DNA of 64,000 nt from Aldrovandia affinis (Eukaryota; Chordata; Actinopteri; Notacanthiformes; Halosauridae): contig JAINUG010000207.1 in NCBI GenBank assembly GCA_029706075.1, positions 795,001-859,000 on the forward strand. The letters run 5' to 3'. The notes beneath the pieces were generated by a model. It did no database searches. It worked only from the letters and a program-made list of their open reading frames with translations, and was not told where the DNA came from. Positions 1-20,053 of the stretch are shown here, piece after piece. A program made the translations under genes and the position numbers. Each line of letters opens with the position of its first letter. The stretch's first letter is position 1.

Positions 1-2703
1 GGGTTTCCTCATGGAATGCCTCACAGTTACATATAATAAGATGTGATGTATGCCTGTTTCTCTTGGGAAGATGAAAGAACACAACATAATTAGTGGGGAA
101 TAAAGTGGGAAAATTCCCCTTGGCCCTCTAACAGCAACCAAAGATAAATTTGAGAGCTTTAGAGCTATTTATCTGTTTTTATACACATAATTAAGTTTGA
201 AAAGAAATTGAGCTTCAACAGATGGTATTAGTTACTCAGCTGAAATAGAGGAACAGGTTCTAGAGAGCAACAGGGCATCTGTGCTGGTCAAGGGTTGAGC
301 AAAATGGGTATTTAAGTAAATAGGGCATTTGACAGCAGTGTTGTATAAATACAGAAATATTTCACCATAGAGCCTTGCTTATCATCTCTGGTCCTGCATG
401 CTCTTAATCTCCTGATTAAATGTATCCTCTGGATTCCAGTGAGTTAATATTTTTAGCCTCCAATTCTGACACGGCTCTCAGATCAAAGTTTGCCTGTGAA
501 AAATGATATTTGCCAGTAATTATTGCCATAGCATGCCTATGGGTCCGTGGGTCGGTCTGTGAGTAGACCCTCACTCAGACTTCAGAACCACACTCTTCCT
601 GTTGACCTACTGGATGTTATAGAATGCAGAGAATGGAACCTTGGAATATCCTCTTGTTGGAATGTTCTGGAGCCCATTCAGAACCTGCTGTCTGTCACTG
701 AGGAGCACCTCAGAGTTACATCACCCATGACCAGGGCTGATATCACAGGTGTGTGCTCAAGGAGCCACATGTCACTGAACTGCCCAATCATGTGATTTCT
801 ACATTGTACTGAAGTACCCTAGTGAAGCTCCAGCAATATATAAGTGGGCTACAGAAAATGTTTAAGTTCATACATGGAAATACGCCCTGGATAAAGAATG
901 GCTATATTAATAAAATAGTGCCCCTTTGTTCTGAGAAAGAGACTTCAAGAGGCTTTACTGTTTTGGTGTTTCATTGCACAGGAAACTAATGTTTGTGTTT
1001 CAGCAGCATACAGTATGTTGTCTTGTAAAGCTAAAGCAAATTAAATCAACTTTTTTCACCCTCTCCTGTTTATGCAAAACGTAATTCAAAACTAATAGAA
1101 CGCTGTACGTGACTCGGGCTAATCGAGACTTTGTGCGCCCGTAGTTTAAACCGGCGGCCCTCTTAAGGGAGCGGTGTAATTGAGGGAATATATTTGTGCA
1201 GATGTGAAACGCTCCCATCGCTACATTTAAAGGGTGAACGAGGACTCCCCGGAGGAGAGCACCAATTAGTCACCGCTGGCCGGTTGCTGATTACTGCAAC
1301 TACCAACTTTTGTAGCTCCGCCCCCCGTGTCGAGCCTTGTGAAAAATGGCCTGCCATCACAGCGGGATGCTCACTTCCCTTTTAAAGACGGCGGAGAGCA
1401 GATCAGCATGGGACATGTCCCGCCAGCCAGGAAAACTGAATCAGTGCTGCTCTGCGCAGGCCTTGACAACCTCCCAACAAACGCTCATAAGCATTGCGGT
1501 GAATTATAGGACCGCCGACGCAAGTGGCGTAGATGTCTTGCAATGCAATATTTGTTGGGTTAGCAGACAGCCCTCATCCTGGGCAGGCTGCACAGATCAC
1601 ATTTATACACATTATCCATTTTTATGACCTGAGATGCTCAGCTTTAGTTGCCTCGTTTCAGAGGGCACAGTGGCAGCGCCCCAACACTTGCAGCTTCCGA
1701 CACGAGCCAACTTCCTCTGGTACCACTTCTGCAATGCATCCTGCATTGCGACACTGCACTGAAAACTGTCGACACTGTAAAAGAGTGCAATATGCATACT
1801 TATGTTGTGTACACTGGTAACGCATTGACAAATGCACTCTGAGTGGTTGGTGGTGTCACGCCTTCTTCCCATAGAGGGGAGTGTATTCGCATGGGCACAT
1901 CTGTGGTAGAAACACACTGGGTGCTAATGCCTGGATTTGACTGATAGGCGGTGCGCGGCGGTCTACCACTGTGGACTCACCACGGAGGTGGAGGCAGTTC
2001 CCTCCATAAATAAACCTAACGGGCACTGTGATCTGGCATGATTGAGCCGGCAGGACTCTCATCTCAGGGCTTGGCTCCAAGCCGGGTCCTTCTTTGTCGG
2101 GCTTCCTCATTGATGGCTCTGTCGTTGCTCTGCAGAGGAGAAACATGGGTCTGCTGGTACAGCGGCCGTCTGTGTGCCATGACGGCGGTGTCCTCAATTG
2201 TTCTGCCCACATGGAAGGTGGTTCAGATGAGCCCTTTGCGGGGCCAGAACCACTGCAGGGCCACTCACCTTGTGCTGAATCTTGGCAGGCTTTTGTTTCA
2301 TCCGGAGCAGCGGTTAGGCACTGGGGTGGACCGTGAACCCAGCAAGTGCTGAGGGAGTCATGTAGCAGCACAATAACATCCTGCAGTTCCCATGAGCTTT
2401 AATGCACACTGTGAGCACACTGTTAACCAAGAGCAAATTACCTGTAGCCATGTGATAACTGGTGGCAAAAAAAAAGGTCATTAAAATGCGCTGCTGCAAA
2501 ACCACGGAGGCCTGCACTGCCAGGATTGATCATAATTTGGGGGAAATTCATGCTGGATGGCTGTTGTCTGAGGTCTCGCAACATGGCGTGATGTAGCTCC
2601 AATAATCACTGGCTCCGCTTTGGAATCGGTTCCTGGCTGATGATGTCATCTCAATTTATTCAACCCATTTCACAATACAAATTTCAACAATCAACATTTC
2701 AAC

Positions 2704-2740
<37 letters not shown>

Positions 2741-4124
2741 GATAGAACACCATCCAAGCTCACACACAACTTCATAAAATCTTAAAAATGATGAAAACAA
2801 TTATCTGTAATTTTTCAAAGCCGTGATCGGAATAACAGTTTTTAGGGCAGTAAAATGCTTCAGTACTCTTTATCAGAATTGACAGAGATTATCCCACAGT
2901 ACCTGCACAGCATCTGTAGTCCTGTGAGCTTCAGCTTCAGTACCAGGGAAGTCTTGCATGCACCCTGGTAATGTATGCAGCACGCTACACCAACAACTCC
3001 CATCGTTTTTGTTTTATCTCATGCATGCAAAAGCCTGACACTACTGTGACTCAGTTGTCTGAGAGGGGCTTTGTAGAACCTAGCATAGTCGTGCCGTTAT
3101 CAATGACATTCTTGATCTGTTTCAGTCCCCTGCAGGGTATTTGCACCAAAACAGTATTACCATTCATGACACGCCAGTTTCTTATTCAAATCACAGGCTG
3201 TGTCTTTGAAGAGCAGTGACTCTAAGCCTCCTTTCTGATCTGTGATTTTTCGGAAAACATGATCAACACAATTTCTGCTTTAAATATATTACATAAAGAT
3301 ATGAACATATATTTGCCTAGAGCAGCAGCAGGCAAGTTCGAATGACATTTCCACTTTAAGCCTTGCTGTAATAAACTTTGACTCGTGACTTCATTTATTA
3401 TGCTGCTTTGTGTGATCACAGTTCTCTCTTGGTTTTGGACCGATTATGAGTAATTTGGGAGCTTTTCGCTTTAACAATACGCGCAGGTAAATTTGCTCTA
3501 ACAACGCTCCATATTAGCTTGAAAAAAAGGCTGTGAGCTGGGGAGGAAAACAAGCTCCCCTCCGCTCGCCCCCATCCTCACTGACAAATCAAAAGCTAAA
3601 CAAGCAAACCCGCTCATTGTCAGGGTTATGATTCGGATCTAAACTGAATTTTGCTGTTAGTGGAAACAAGTGTACTGACGCAGGCATGGGTATTCAAACC
3701 TCGTGGCATTAAAAGGCCGGTCTAAATGTCACGTGGCATGGTGCGCAGAGAACAGCAGTGGTAACCAGTGGTGGTGAGCTTGTGCTTCAGCATGCTCCCA
3801 TTTGAAAGGAGCATGTGATAGGAGTCACAGGAAGTCAGGGAGAGGTTGCCAGCATTACGGGACAGCATTACGGGACAGTCAGTTTTCACTCTTTATTTTC
3901 TCAGGTATTCACCCGTCTCTGTCCCACTGCGACTGTCACCTGTGTGGCATGAGCATCACATCTCATCTCCCCCTTCCTGTGAATGGGTATAAGCTGGTTT
4001 CTCTCACAAAAAGCAGCAAAGATGCATGTCTAAAAGATGAGCAGGCGCCCAAGTACCCATGTTCAATGTTTTATTTATGTCTTGTTTGTTGATCTATGCA
4101 TGATTGTTTTTATATCGGATGTCT
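1..4124. other. Upstream intron, no gene seen
   Basis: Unique, AT-rich sequence with short ORFs on both strands and no recognisable protein. It is probably part of the long intron before the glutamate-receptor exon at 12042. A locally GC-richer stretch around 1850-2350 gives overlapping chance ORFs on both strands, none with a recognisable domain. A 14-bp direct duplication lies at about 3851-3878. I see no splice-bounded exon. Confidence 0.5.
2708..2735. repeat. (AC)n microsatellite
   Basis: A pure AC dinucleotide run of about 14 units, preceded by a short AT-rich lead. Confidence 0.95.
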
Positions 4125-4556
4125 GCAGGTGACTGCCAAAATAAACACTTGAGTAAATGAGGGATACAAAGTATATTGAAGGCAGGTGCTTCCACACAGG
4201 TGTGATTCCTGAGTTAATTAAGCAAGTAACATCCCGTGGTGATGACTGTTGGGCCGCGTTTGTCAGGAGCTCCAGTGACGAAGACTGCTCAACTTGCTGA
4301 TGTTGAGGAACAGTGGATAAGGTGATGTTGACATTATCAACTATGAGCAACTGTGGTTGAAAGCGCATACTCCTTGACTGTGATGTCCGTGCATTGGTTC
4401 AAGGTGCAAGGCAAATGCAAATGTCAATCTAGGGCATGAGCAGGCAGTTTCATCAAGAACAGTCTGTCGAGATCTTCAGAGAGGGATACTATGGTCTGGT
4501 TGCAGCCCTATTAAGACACTTTATTTTGGTGTTTCCTTTATTTTGGCAGTTATTTG
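4125..4556. mobile_element. Short non-autonomous Tc1/mariner-like element
   Basis: The ends form an inverted repeat. The left end begins CAGGTGACTGCCAAAATAAA and the right end reads, on the opposite strand, CAAATAACTGCCAAAATAAA. The right end is followed by TA, the usual Tc1/mariner target; the left flank is no longer TA. At about 430 bp it is far below the roughly 1.1-1.3 kb of a complete element and has no transposase ORF. The same terminal family recurs at 20054-20516 and 56057-58619. Confidence 0.75.
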
Positions 4557-4687
4557 TAAGAGCTGAATGAAATTTCCCAAAACATGTTTAATGGGCAATA
4601 ATGATTTTATGGCATTCTATGCTGATGTGTATACTATTAAGTTTGTCATAGTGATTAGGATTTTTATTTATTTAAGAAAATGTTTTA

Positions 4688-5020
4688 GGGGGCCTCCCGT
4701 GTGGTCTAGTGGTTTCAATGTCCGACGCTGGCCACGGTGACCGGGGTTCAATTCCCCGTCGCGCCAGAGTTGGCTCTGGCCGGGAGTGCCATCAGGGCGG
4801 CAATTGGCTGTCCGCCCCAGGGAGGGGGGAGGGAAGCCAACACAGTTCGCTGTGCACAGGAGTGGACAGCACGACGAGTGCTATCTCGGAGGAGGCAGTG
4901 CTTCACCATTGTCAATGCCGGTCACAGGGCTACGGCAGCGAACTACAAGGGAGGGGATTGAACTAAGAACAGCGGGAGTAATTGGCTACCAAATTGGGAG
5001 AAAAACGGGATAAAATCATT
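4688..5020 (+). mobile_element. tRNA-derived SINE (tRNA-Glu-like head)
   Basis: The head resembles a glutamate tRNA. It has an A-box-like segment at 4702-4712 (TGGTCTAGTGG) and a B box at 4744-4754 (GGTTCAATTCC), the internal promoter elements used by RNA polymerase III. A GC-rich body of about 200 bp follows, then a tail near 4989-5015 and an A/T run. There is no intact tRNA fold, and the body shows this is a retroposon rather than a tRNA gene. A relative lies immediately downstream in the opposite orientation. Confidence 0.8.
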
Positions 5021-5057
5021 TAAAAAAAAAATATATATATATATATATTTTTTAATC

Positions 5058-5380
5058 CTATTTTTTGCCCGTTTTTCTCCTAATTTGGTGGGCAGTTCTA
5101 CCCTATATTGATTCAATTTCTGGAATTGGCTGTGACGAGGGAGAGCGAACTGCCTCATTTAAGACGGACCCCGCCAAGCAGTTGATTGTGATTCCGATAC
5201 ACGCAGGGAAGCTTTCTGTGCCTGCAGCGAGCTCATCCCGGCTTCCCTGCCCCTCCCCCCGGGGCGCACTGCCAATTGCTGCCCCTGTACGGGACTCTGC
5301 ACCAGAGCCAGGCTGGCTGCAGTGGGGAACCTGCACTTAGAACAAGTGCCTTTACCAGTTGCACCATCCGGGGGCCAGGA
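5058..5380 (-). mobile_element. Related SINE in opposite orientation
   Basis: Read on the minus strand, this segment starts with a degenerate tRNA-like head (about 5330-5379). It shares with the SINE at 4688 a body segment, a GCAATTGGC-type core followed by a CGCCCC G-rich run, and the same tail (5060-5091). The two copies differ considerably in the head, so they are probably related subfamilies rather than a recent duplication. They are tail to tail across an AT-rich spacer. Confidence 0.7.
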
Positions 5381-5998
5381 ACCTGGATTGTTGACCAAAT
5401 GTTTCAAGCTTTGAGTCCCTCCCTGAGGGGGAGGGGCAGGTGATAAATAAAAAATTATTATGTAATAGGATAAATGACTATGTCATAGAATTTTGTCGTT
5501 TTCAGGATTATAATACATAGAAAGCTGTTCCTCTTCCTTTAATTGTGCCCTTGTGCCCACTTATGGCTAATTCCATCTTTTAGTTCTCACAAGCATTGTC
5601 GTTATTAATTAGCAGCCTTTGTGTTTGAGACACCGCTTGCATGCCAGGAAAGAAAGTGTAAAAGGTTAATCAAGGGTAACTAATGGCTGAGGGGGGTTAG
5701 CTGAGGTGGAATCCATCCGAGGTTGATTAAACTGGCTGAAAATGGTGAAAGCATTAGTTGTTGGCTCTCTATTTGAGAGCTCCAGAGCAGATTTGCCAGG
5801 GGTCGTTGAAAACAAGACAAGGATTTACGATAAAAAGAAAGGGTTTTTCAGTTTTCTGCCTCTGCAGAAGATCTACAGAGAGGGAAAAATAATGAATTTT
5901 CAGAACCAATTACCACAGCCTCTGTGAGGGTGTTTGAAGATGAATGAACAGCTCTTGATTGGGCAAGACGTTAAGAGTCACTGCGTTGATCAAGCTTA

Positions 5999-6212
5999 TA
6001 TTTACATTTATATTTAGGCATTTAGCAGACGTTATTATCCAGAGTGACTTATACAGATTTATATTTCTTTACATACAGCTGGATATTTACTGCGGGCAAT
6101 TCATGTTAAGTACCTCGCACAAGGGTACAACAGCAGTGCATCACCTGGGAATCGAACCTGCATCCTCTGAGTTACAAGCCGAGTTCCTTAACCATTGTAC
6201 TAAATTGCCAGA
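5999..6212 (-). mobile_element. tRNA-derived SINE, minus strand
   Basis: On the minus strand the order is a tRNA-like head with an A-box-like ATGGTTAAGGAACT segment, a B box (GGTTCGATTCC, plus-strand 6148-6158), a body, and a conserved 3' core at about 6010-6052 (AGCAGACG ... CCAGAGTGACTTA). This core is very common in fish SINEs and is shared with LINE tails. Other copies or parts lie at 34332, 42152, 55925-58705 and 58735. Confidence 0.8.
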
Positions 6213-7845
6213 TTCCCAATCTCCATGGCAACGCCAGCACAGAACCCACTGGCCTCTCCCTCAGAACCGCGCCAAGTGGGCTCATTACTGAATCAAACAG
6301 AAGCAAGCAATAGTAGAGTACTCGTGGCTTCTTTTCAGTCAGGCATTAGCGTGGCAGACCCGCCCTCCCCATGCACCCCTCAATGTCAAAGTCCCATTGG
6401 AGGAGCCAGAGAAGACCCCTTCTCAGGGCCAATTACATATATAATGGAGGCTGAGGGTCGGTATCCCCAGTACTGTGTGTCAGCCAAGTTCCATCTCCAC
6501 ACCCAGACCAAGGGAAGAGCTGAGCTCAAAGGGATGGAGTCGTTCGGCCGGTCCTGACACATGCAAATATTCAGGAAGCGGAAAAGAAAAAGAAATTGTG
6601 AAAGGAAAAGGAAAAGCCTGGGGGAAAATGACCCTGCTCACCTCGCTCACCACCTGTCCTTTACATGGCAACACAGTGCGCAGACTGTGCAGCTGTCCGT
6701 CTGTGATTAAATCTGTACTAGGAGGCTACGGGAGGATATACTGTGCACATGCTTTCCTTAGGAACAAGGTGACTGCAGACTGCCATATGATGGCATGTGC
6801 TCTGTATACTGTGTCTAAAGGAGACTGGGCCATCATGATTCATGGATGGATGGATGGGAAGGAGTGACCATGGCCGGAGTGAGCGTGGCACGGCTGAGTG
6901 CTGTTCTGTGGTATCCACGAGCCGGGGGAAGATGGATGCACTGAAGTGAGCACACATGCACACGAACACGAAGAGAAATACCCCTACATACAAATCCACA
7001 CTCACACATTCACATGTAGAAAGTCATCCCCAATTAAGAGAGGAAAGAGAGAGAGAGGGAGTCCAGTATGATTGAAGCAGTCTCAGTCAAACTGCCTGCA
7101 GTCTCCTCATTTCCAGCCTAATCATCATCGCTGACCAGACGAACATGCAGGAATGAATTTAGGGTGAATGAGATGTGCGTGCTCTCGCGCCCGTGCACAG
7201 GGGTCTGTGTTTGTGGCCTTTGTTGCGAAGCACGTCCTCCCTTTCCCAGCAGCGTTTCACAGCACGGGTCTACCACAGGGTTAATTAGTATCGTCAGACC
7301 GCCATCTATCACCGTAACATGACATCACAGAGGCCGACAGCTCCATTAACGGGCAACCCTCGTTGCGGGATCCGCTCTCATAGGTATGCGGAGCGCATGG
7401 AGAGGGAATTATTAATCTGCGGGGCGACGCTGATGGATAGATTTGAATAAACTCCTCCGCCAATGCTTCGCTCTGGGCTCCAGTGAGAAGAGTCTGAGCA
7501 AAGAGTCTCTCTCCTGTTGTGTGCTAAATACTTTATGATTCCCGGTGGTTACTGGAGGCAGTGTGCGTGTGCATCTGGAGTGTTCAAATAGTGTTGAAAG
7601 TCACATTTCAAACCTGCCAAGCCCTGCGCCGCCCCCTGCCCCCTCCCCCCTCTAGTTCTTACAGTGTGCAGACATCTGGAAATCCACAGTAGCATACTGA
7701 TTTAGTGCATGATTTATCACTTGTGGTCTTAGCAATTCAATAATTGAAGAAAATTTATAAATGTATTGTATTAATAAATGTATTGTAATTGTACATGTAT
7801 AAATGTATTGTACAGCATATTATGTATGTTTATATATTTATATAT

Positions 7846-8520
7846 TGTAGTGCCCCCTTGGGGTGGGGTGACACTCAAGCACCTTTTCAGAGGGTGTAGG
7901 CAGTTTAATAATCTGGAGGAGGTAGTATTCAAAACAAAACAATGATTTTTTTAAACTGATTTCTTTACAAAACAGAAAAAAGATGGGTAATTGCAAAAAA
8001 CGAACAATCAAACCACAATCCTTCTCTTTGCCTTTGTCTGTATTCCACTGTCAAAATCCAATTCAGTTCCTCAAACAATCCAATAGTCTGTACATAAAAC
8101 AGGGTCCTCACAACAATCCAAGTGAAATCCACACAGCAATCCAAAAACAATTCTCTAATACTTTCTCACTCACCACTCTCCAATACTCCAACCTACTCCA
8201 CCACCATCGATTTATGTTTCTGCCCACCACGTATGCTAGGTGGAGTTTGCTATCAAACAATGTAAATTTGGCTCCGTGCATAAACCTCGGGCCCCGGGCA
8301 CCCACGGGACTATGTCCACCACCTCATGTGACACAAAAACAGTCCTTTTTATAGCTCCCACATTGACTTCAGCTACCAGTAGTCCTCATTGCTATATGGG
8401 CTTTAGCTGATAGTCAGGTGTGGGACTGCAGGCTGCTGGGAACTGTAGTCCTTTTTGGCTCTAGTGGCTCCTAAGAGGGCCCAGCAGCCATTTCCCTGTA
8501 CGCCCCCTTGGGATGCCACA
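7846..8520. mobile_element. TG...CA-ended repeat element, long copy
   Basis: The element starts TGTAGTGCCCCCTTGG and ends GGGATGCCACA, giving imperfect inverted ends. It sits inside an AT-repeat, with TATAT on the left and ATATAT on the right, so any target duplication is masked. A 301-bp relative at 18150-18450 shares both ends and most of the left half. No transposase or capsid ORF is seen. The TG/CA ends would fit a solo LTR. The roughly 17-bp inverted ends seen in the second copy fit a cut-and-paste transposon better. Confidence 0.7.
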
Positions 8521-17050
<8,530 letters not shown>

Positions 17051-17051
17051 A

Positions 17052-17275
17052 GTCAAATCAAATCAAATCAAATGTATTTGTATAGCGCTTTTCACAATTG
17101 AATTGTCACAAAACGCTTAAGAGAAGGGGAACCCAGGCCTAGACCCCCCCAAAAGCAAGCCTAAAGGCAAAAGTGGCAAGGAAAAACTCCCTTGATAGAG
17201 AGAAACCTTGGGAGGAACCAGACTAAAGGGGGGGGGCCCATCCTCTTCTGGCTGGCACAGGGTGTGCCCAAAAAA
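17052..17275 (-). mobile_element. L2-type LINE 3' end, 5'-truncated
   Basis: The plus strand starts with four TCAAA-type tail units and then TTGTATAGCGCTTTTCACAA. This is the reverse complement of the tail found on L2-like fish LINEs, where the RNA ends in short direct repeats. The remainder is 3' untranslated sequence (CCTTGGGAGGAACCAGACT and similar). No ORF remains, as expected for a heavily 5'-truncated copy. Compare the tail of the L2 at 60915. Confidence 0.8.
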
Positions 17276-17389
17276 GACCATATCATGGTCTTGCTACTCC
17301 ACAATAGCTCTGGCTTGCCTCTTCTTCAGCCGTGCAATACATCTGAGTGGAGTCTTCAGCTCCAGGGCTGTGGTGGGGCCCCCTCTTTA

Positions 17390-17632
17390 TCGCTCTCTCC
17401 CTCCCTCCTACCCAACCTCTCATTCTCTTCATCCCTCTCTGCCTCTCTCTGCCTTCTTCCCTCCCCACTCTGTCTTTCTCTCTATCTCTCCCCCTCTCCT
17501 CCCTATCTGTGTCCCTCCCTCCCTCCTCCCTCCCCTTCTCTCACTCTCTCTCACTCCATCCCACGCTCTCACTAATTCTCTGTCCCTCCCACCTCTCTCT
17601 CTCTCCTTCCTTCCCTCCTTCACTTTTTCCTT
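17390..17632. repeat. Pyrimidine-rich (CT/CCT)n tract
   Basis: A run of about 240 bp of C and T on the plus strand, made of degenerate CTCTC and CCTCC units. It generates spurious serine/leucine/proline-rich ORFs on the plus strand and arginine/glutamate-rich ones on the minus strand. Such tracts can adopt triplex structure, but nothing here shows that it does. Confidence 0.9.
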
Positions 17633-18149
17633 GGTAGCCATATGACTCTCTCTGACTCACCTGGACTGATGCAGAAGCGTTGTGACACTCTGCCCCTCCC
17701 CTGTCACCGCTCTCGTCCCCTGCGGCCGCCTCTCCCCTACACTCTACACCCTGATTAAAGCTGGGCCAGTTTGAGAGCCCTGCCGTGCTCGCATTTATAA
17801 CCACAACGCTCAATCAATTATCTACAACCTGGAATGCTGCTGCAGGCGTCCTCCTTCTTGTTTCCTTCTGTTTAAAGTGCTATGAGTATTGTTATTTTTA
17901 TTTGAGTAAATGGTCTATGCAAGACCGATAGCAAAGTACACAACTCACTGAGTTGTATTGCACATTGTATTCCACTCACTCATCTATCCTAGTCACTGAC
18001 CTCATCTGGGATAAGCGGCCATGGATTAAGAACACATTTCCATAAAATCGTACTAATATGGAATTTAGTCAGACTCAGTATTACTCAGCCTAAACTTCCT
18101 TTCATTTTGAAATACAATGTTTTTTAAGTATGTGTATATATATGTATAT

Positions 18150-18450
18150 TGTGGTATCCCTAGGGGTTGGGTGACACTCACAGACCTTTGCAGAGGGCTT
18201 AGGCAGTTAAATAACCCAGAGGAGGCAGTATTCAAAACAAAACAATAATTTATTAAACTAATCGACAAACACAAAAAAGGGTGGGGTCTTTGGGGGAATT
18301 CAAAACACATATAGTCCACAATCCTTACTCGTTGTCTTTGTCCAAAATCCAATGTCGCAATCCAGGTCAGTTCCTCACACAGTCCAGAAGTTGGTACACA
18401 AAACAGGGTCCTGGCCGCCATTTCCTCGTCCTGCCCCTTGAGATGCCACA
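18150..18450. mobile_element. TG...CA-ended repeat element, short deletion derivative
   Basis: It starts TGTGGTATCCCTAGGGG and ends CCCCTTGAGATGCCACA. The ends form a 17-bp inverted repeat with about 14 matches. The left 260 bp match the element at 7846, and so do the last ~40 bp including GCCATTTCC. The middle ~370 bp of the long copy is missing. Like the long copy it is inside an AT-repeat, so the target duplication cannot be resolved. A Tc1-like element starts about 12 bp downstream. Confidence 0.72.
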
Positions 18451-18460
18451 ATATATATAT

Positions 18461-19700
18461 ACACAGAGCCTTGCAAAAGTACTTTTTCAAATGTTGTTGC
18501 TTTCAAACTTTTATTTTTGACACTTTCATTTAGGGACTAATATATGTGATAAATACAACCTGGGATATTGGTGGCTCAATAATCAAGAAGTGGAAGCTGC
18601 TTCATACCACCCAGATCCTGCATATAAAAAGCTGTCCCTCCAAACTCTGTGACTAAACAAGGAGGAGACTATGAGGGAAGCCTCTGTGAGGCCAAAAATT
18701 ACTCTAAAAGAGCTTGAGTTCAGTGGCTAAGAATGGAGTAATAGTGCATCAGTCATCAATATGAAGAGTGCTGCATAATACTGGCCTGTGTGGCAGGGTG
18801 GAAAGAAAAAGCCAGTACTTAAAACAAAAAATCTGAAAGCCTGTCTGGTGTTTGCTAGACAGTGCATGAGTGATCCAGCTAAGATGTGGGTTTTGTGGTC
18901 AGATGAGACAAAAGTGTCCAGGTCATTGACCAAAATGCAAAGCGTTATGTATGGCACAAAGCTAACACTGCCCACGTAACACCATCCCTACAGTGAAGCA
19001 TGGTGATGGCAGTATCATGCTGTGGGGATGCTTCTTTTCAGCAGGGACTGGGAAACTTGCCAGAATAGAAGGAATAATGGATGGAGCAAAGTACAGGCAG
19101 ATTCTGCAAGATAACTTATTTCAGTCTCCCAAAAAACTGAAGCTGGGGTAAAAATGAACCATTCAGCAGGACAACGATCCAAAGCACAGGGCCAAAGCTA
19201 CATTGGAGTGACTCAAGAATAAAAAGGTGAACGTTCATGAGTGGCCCAGTCAAAGTCCTGACCTGAACCCCATCAAGAATCTGTGGTACAACTTGAAAAT
19301 TGCTGTCCATAAGCAATGTCCAAGTAAATTGAGAGAGCTGGAGCAATTCCACTCGGAAGAATGGGTGAAAAACATTCTCCAACCAGTGTGCAAAGTTAGT
19401 AGGAACTTACCCAAAAAAGACATGAAGCTGTTATTGCAGCAAAAGGTGCCTCCACCAAATATTAATGCGAGGGGTCTGAATACTTATGCAAGCAGCATAT
19501 TTCAAGCAGTTTTTAAGCAATTTTAAGCAAATAATTTTAAATATTTGCTTACATAACTAATTACTACTTACTATTAATTCAGTTTGGGCATGTGAGTTTT
19601 GAATAAAAAATATTAAGTGTAATCCAGCAACATTTGAAAACTTTAATATATTGAACTGTCTTTAAATAGTCATTCAAAAAGGGTTTGGCAATCCTATTAC
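18461..19700 (+). pseudogene. Decayed Tc1-like transposon with broken transposase
   Basis: The left end (CAGAGCCTTGCAAAAGTA) resembles the common fish Tc1 terminal repeat. The right end near 19680-19700 is a degraded counterpart. Between them lie pieces of a Tc1/mariner transposase in the plus orientation: helix-turn-helix region remnants near 18560-18720, a catalytic-core piece near 18960-19060, and a C-terminal ORF at 19227-19526 with PSQSPDLNPIKNLW. In this family the motif reads NPIENLW, whose Glu is the third acidic catalytic residue. Here it is Lys, so the enzyme would be inactive even without the several frame breaks. Full-length Tc1 transposases are about 340 residues. Confidence 0.85.
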
Positions 19701-20053
19701 GTTTATATGAAATATTTCATACCTTTCTCTTTTATTTCTTTTACTTTTGAAGTTTGGACTCTGTAATTGCCTCCTCAGCCATTCCTTGCTCCACCTGGAA
19801 TTGGCCTGGAACTGAGCCGTTTCTGCAGCAATCCTTTTAATCTCCGTGGCGGCTGATCAGGTTAGCCACACTGTGCACACAGAGCTGAGGCCACCCCCCT
19901 GACTGTGCAGAGCTGCCGTAAGCCCAGTGCAAGCAAACGAGAGCCAGGCAGCTGTTCATAGGCACATTCAGGGGTCACTGCAGGCTGTGTGAGGACAGGG
20001 GTGTGTTTGTGTGTTTCTGTCTGTGTGTGTGTATACATGTGTGTATGAATGTA

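Noticed and set aside
1856-2371. 171-codon minus-strand ORF overlapping two plus-strand ORFs
   Set aside because: No recognisable domain; GC-richer non-coding DNA gives open frames on both strands.
4691-4770. Possible tRNA-Glu gene
   Set aside because: A and B boxes are present but the cloverleaf is not preserved and a SINE body and tail follow.
17208-17645. Ser/Leu/Pro-rich ORFs of up to 145 codons
   Set aside because: Produced by the pyrimidine-rich tract and the adjacent L2 tail.
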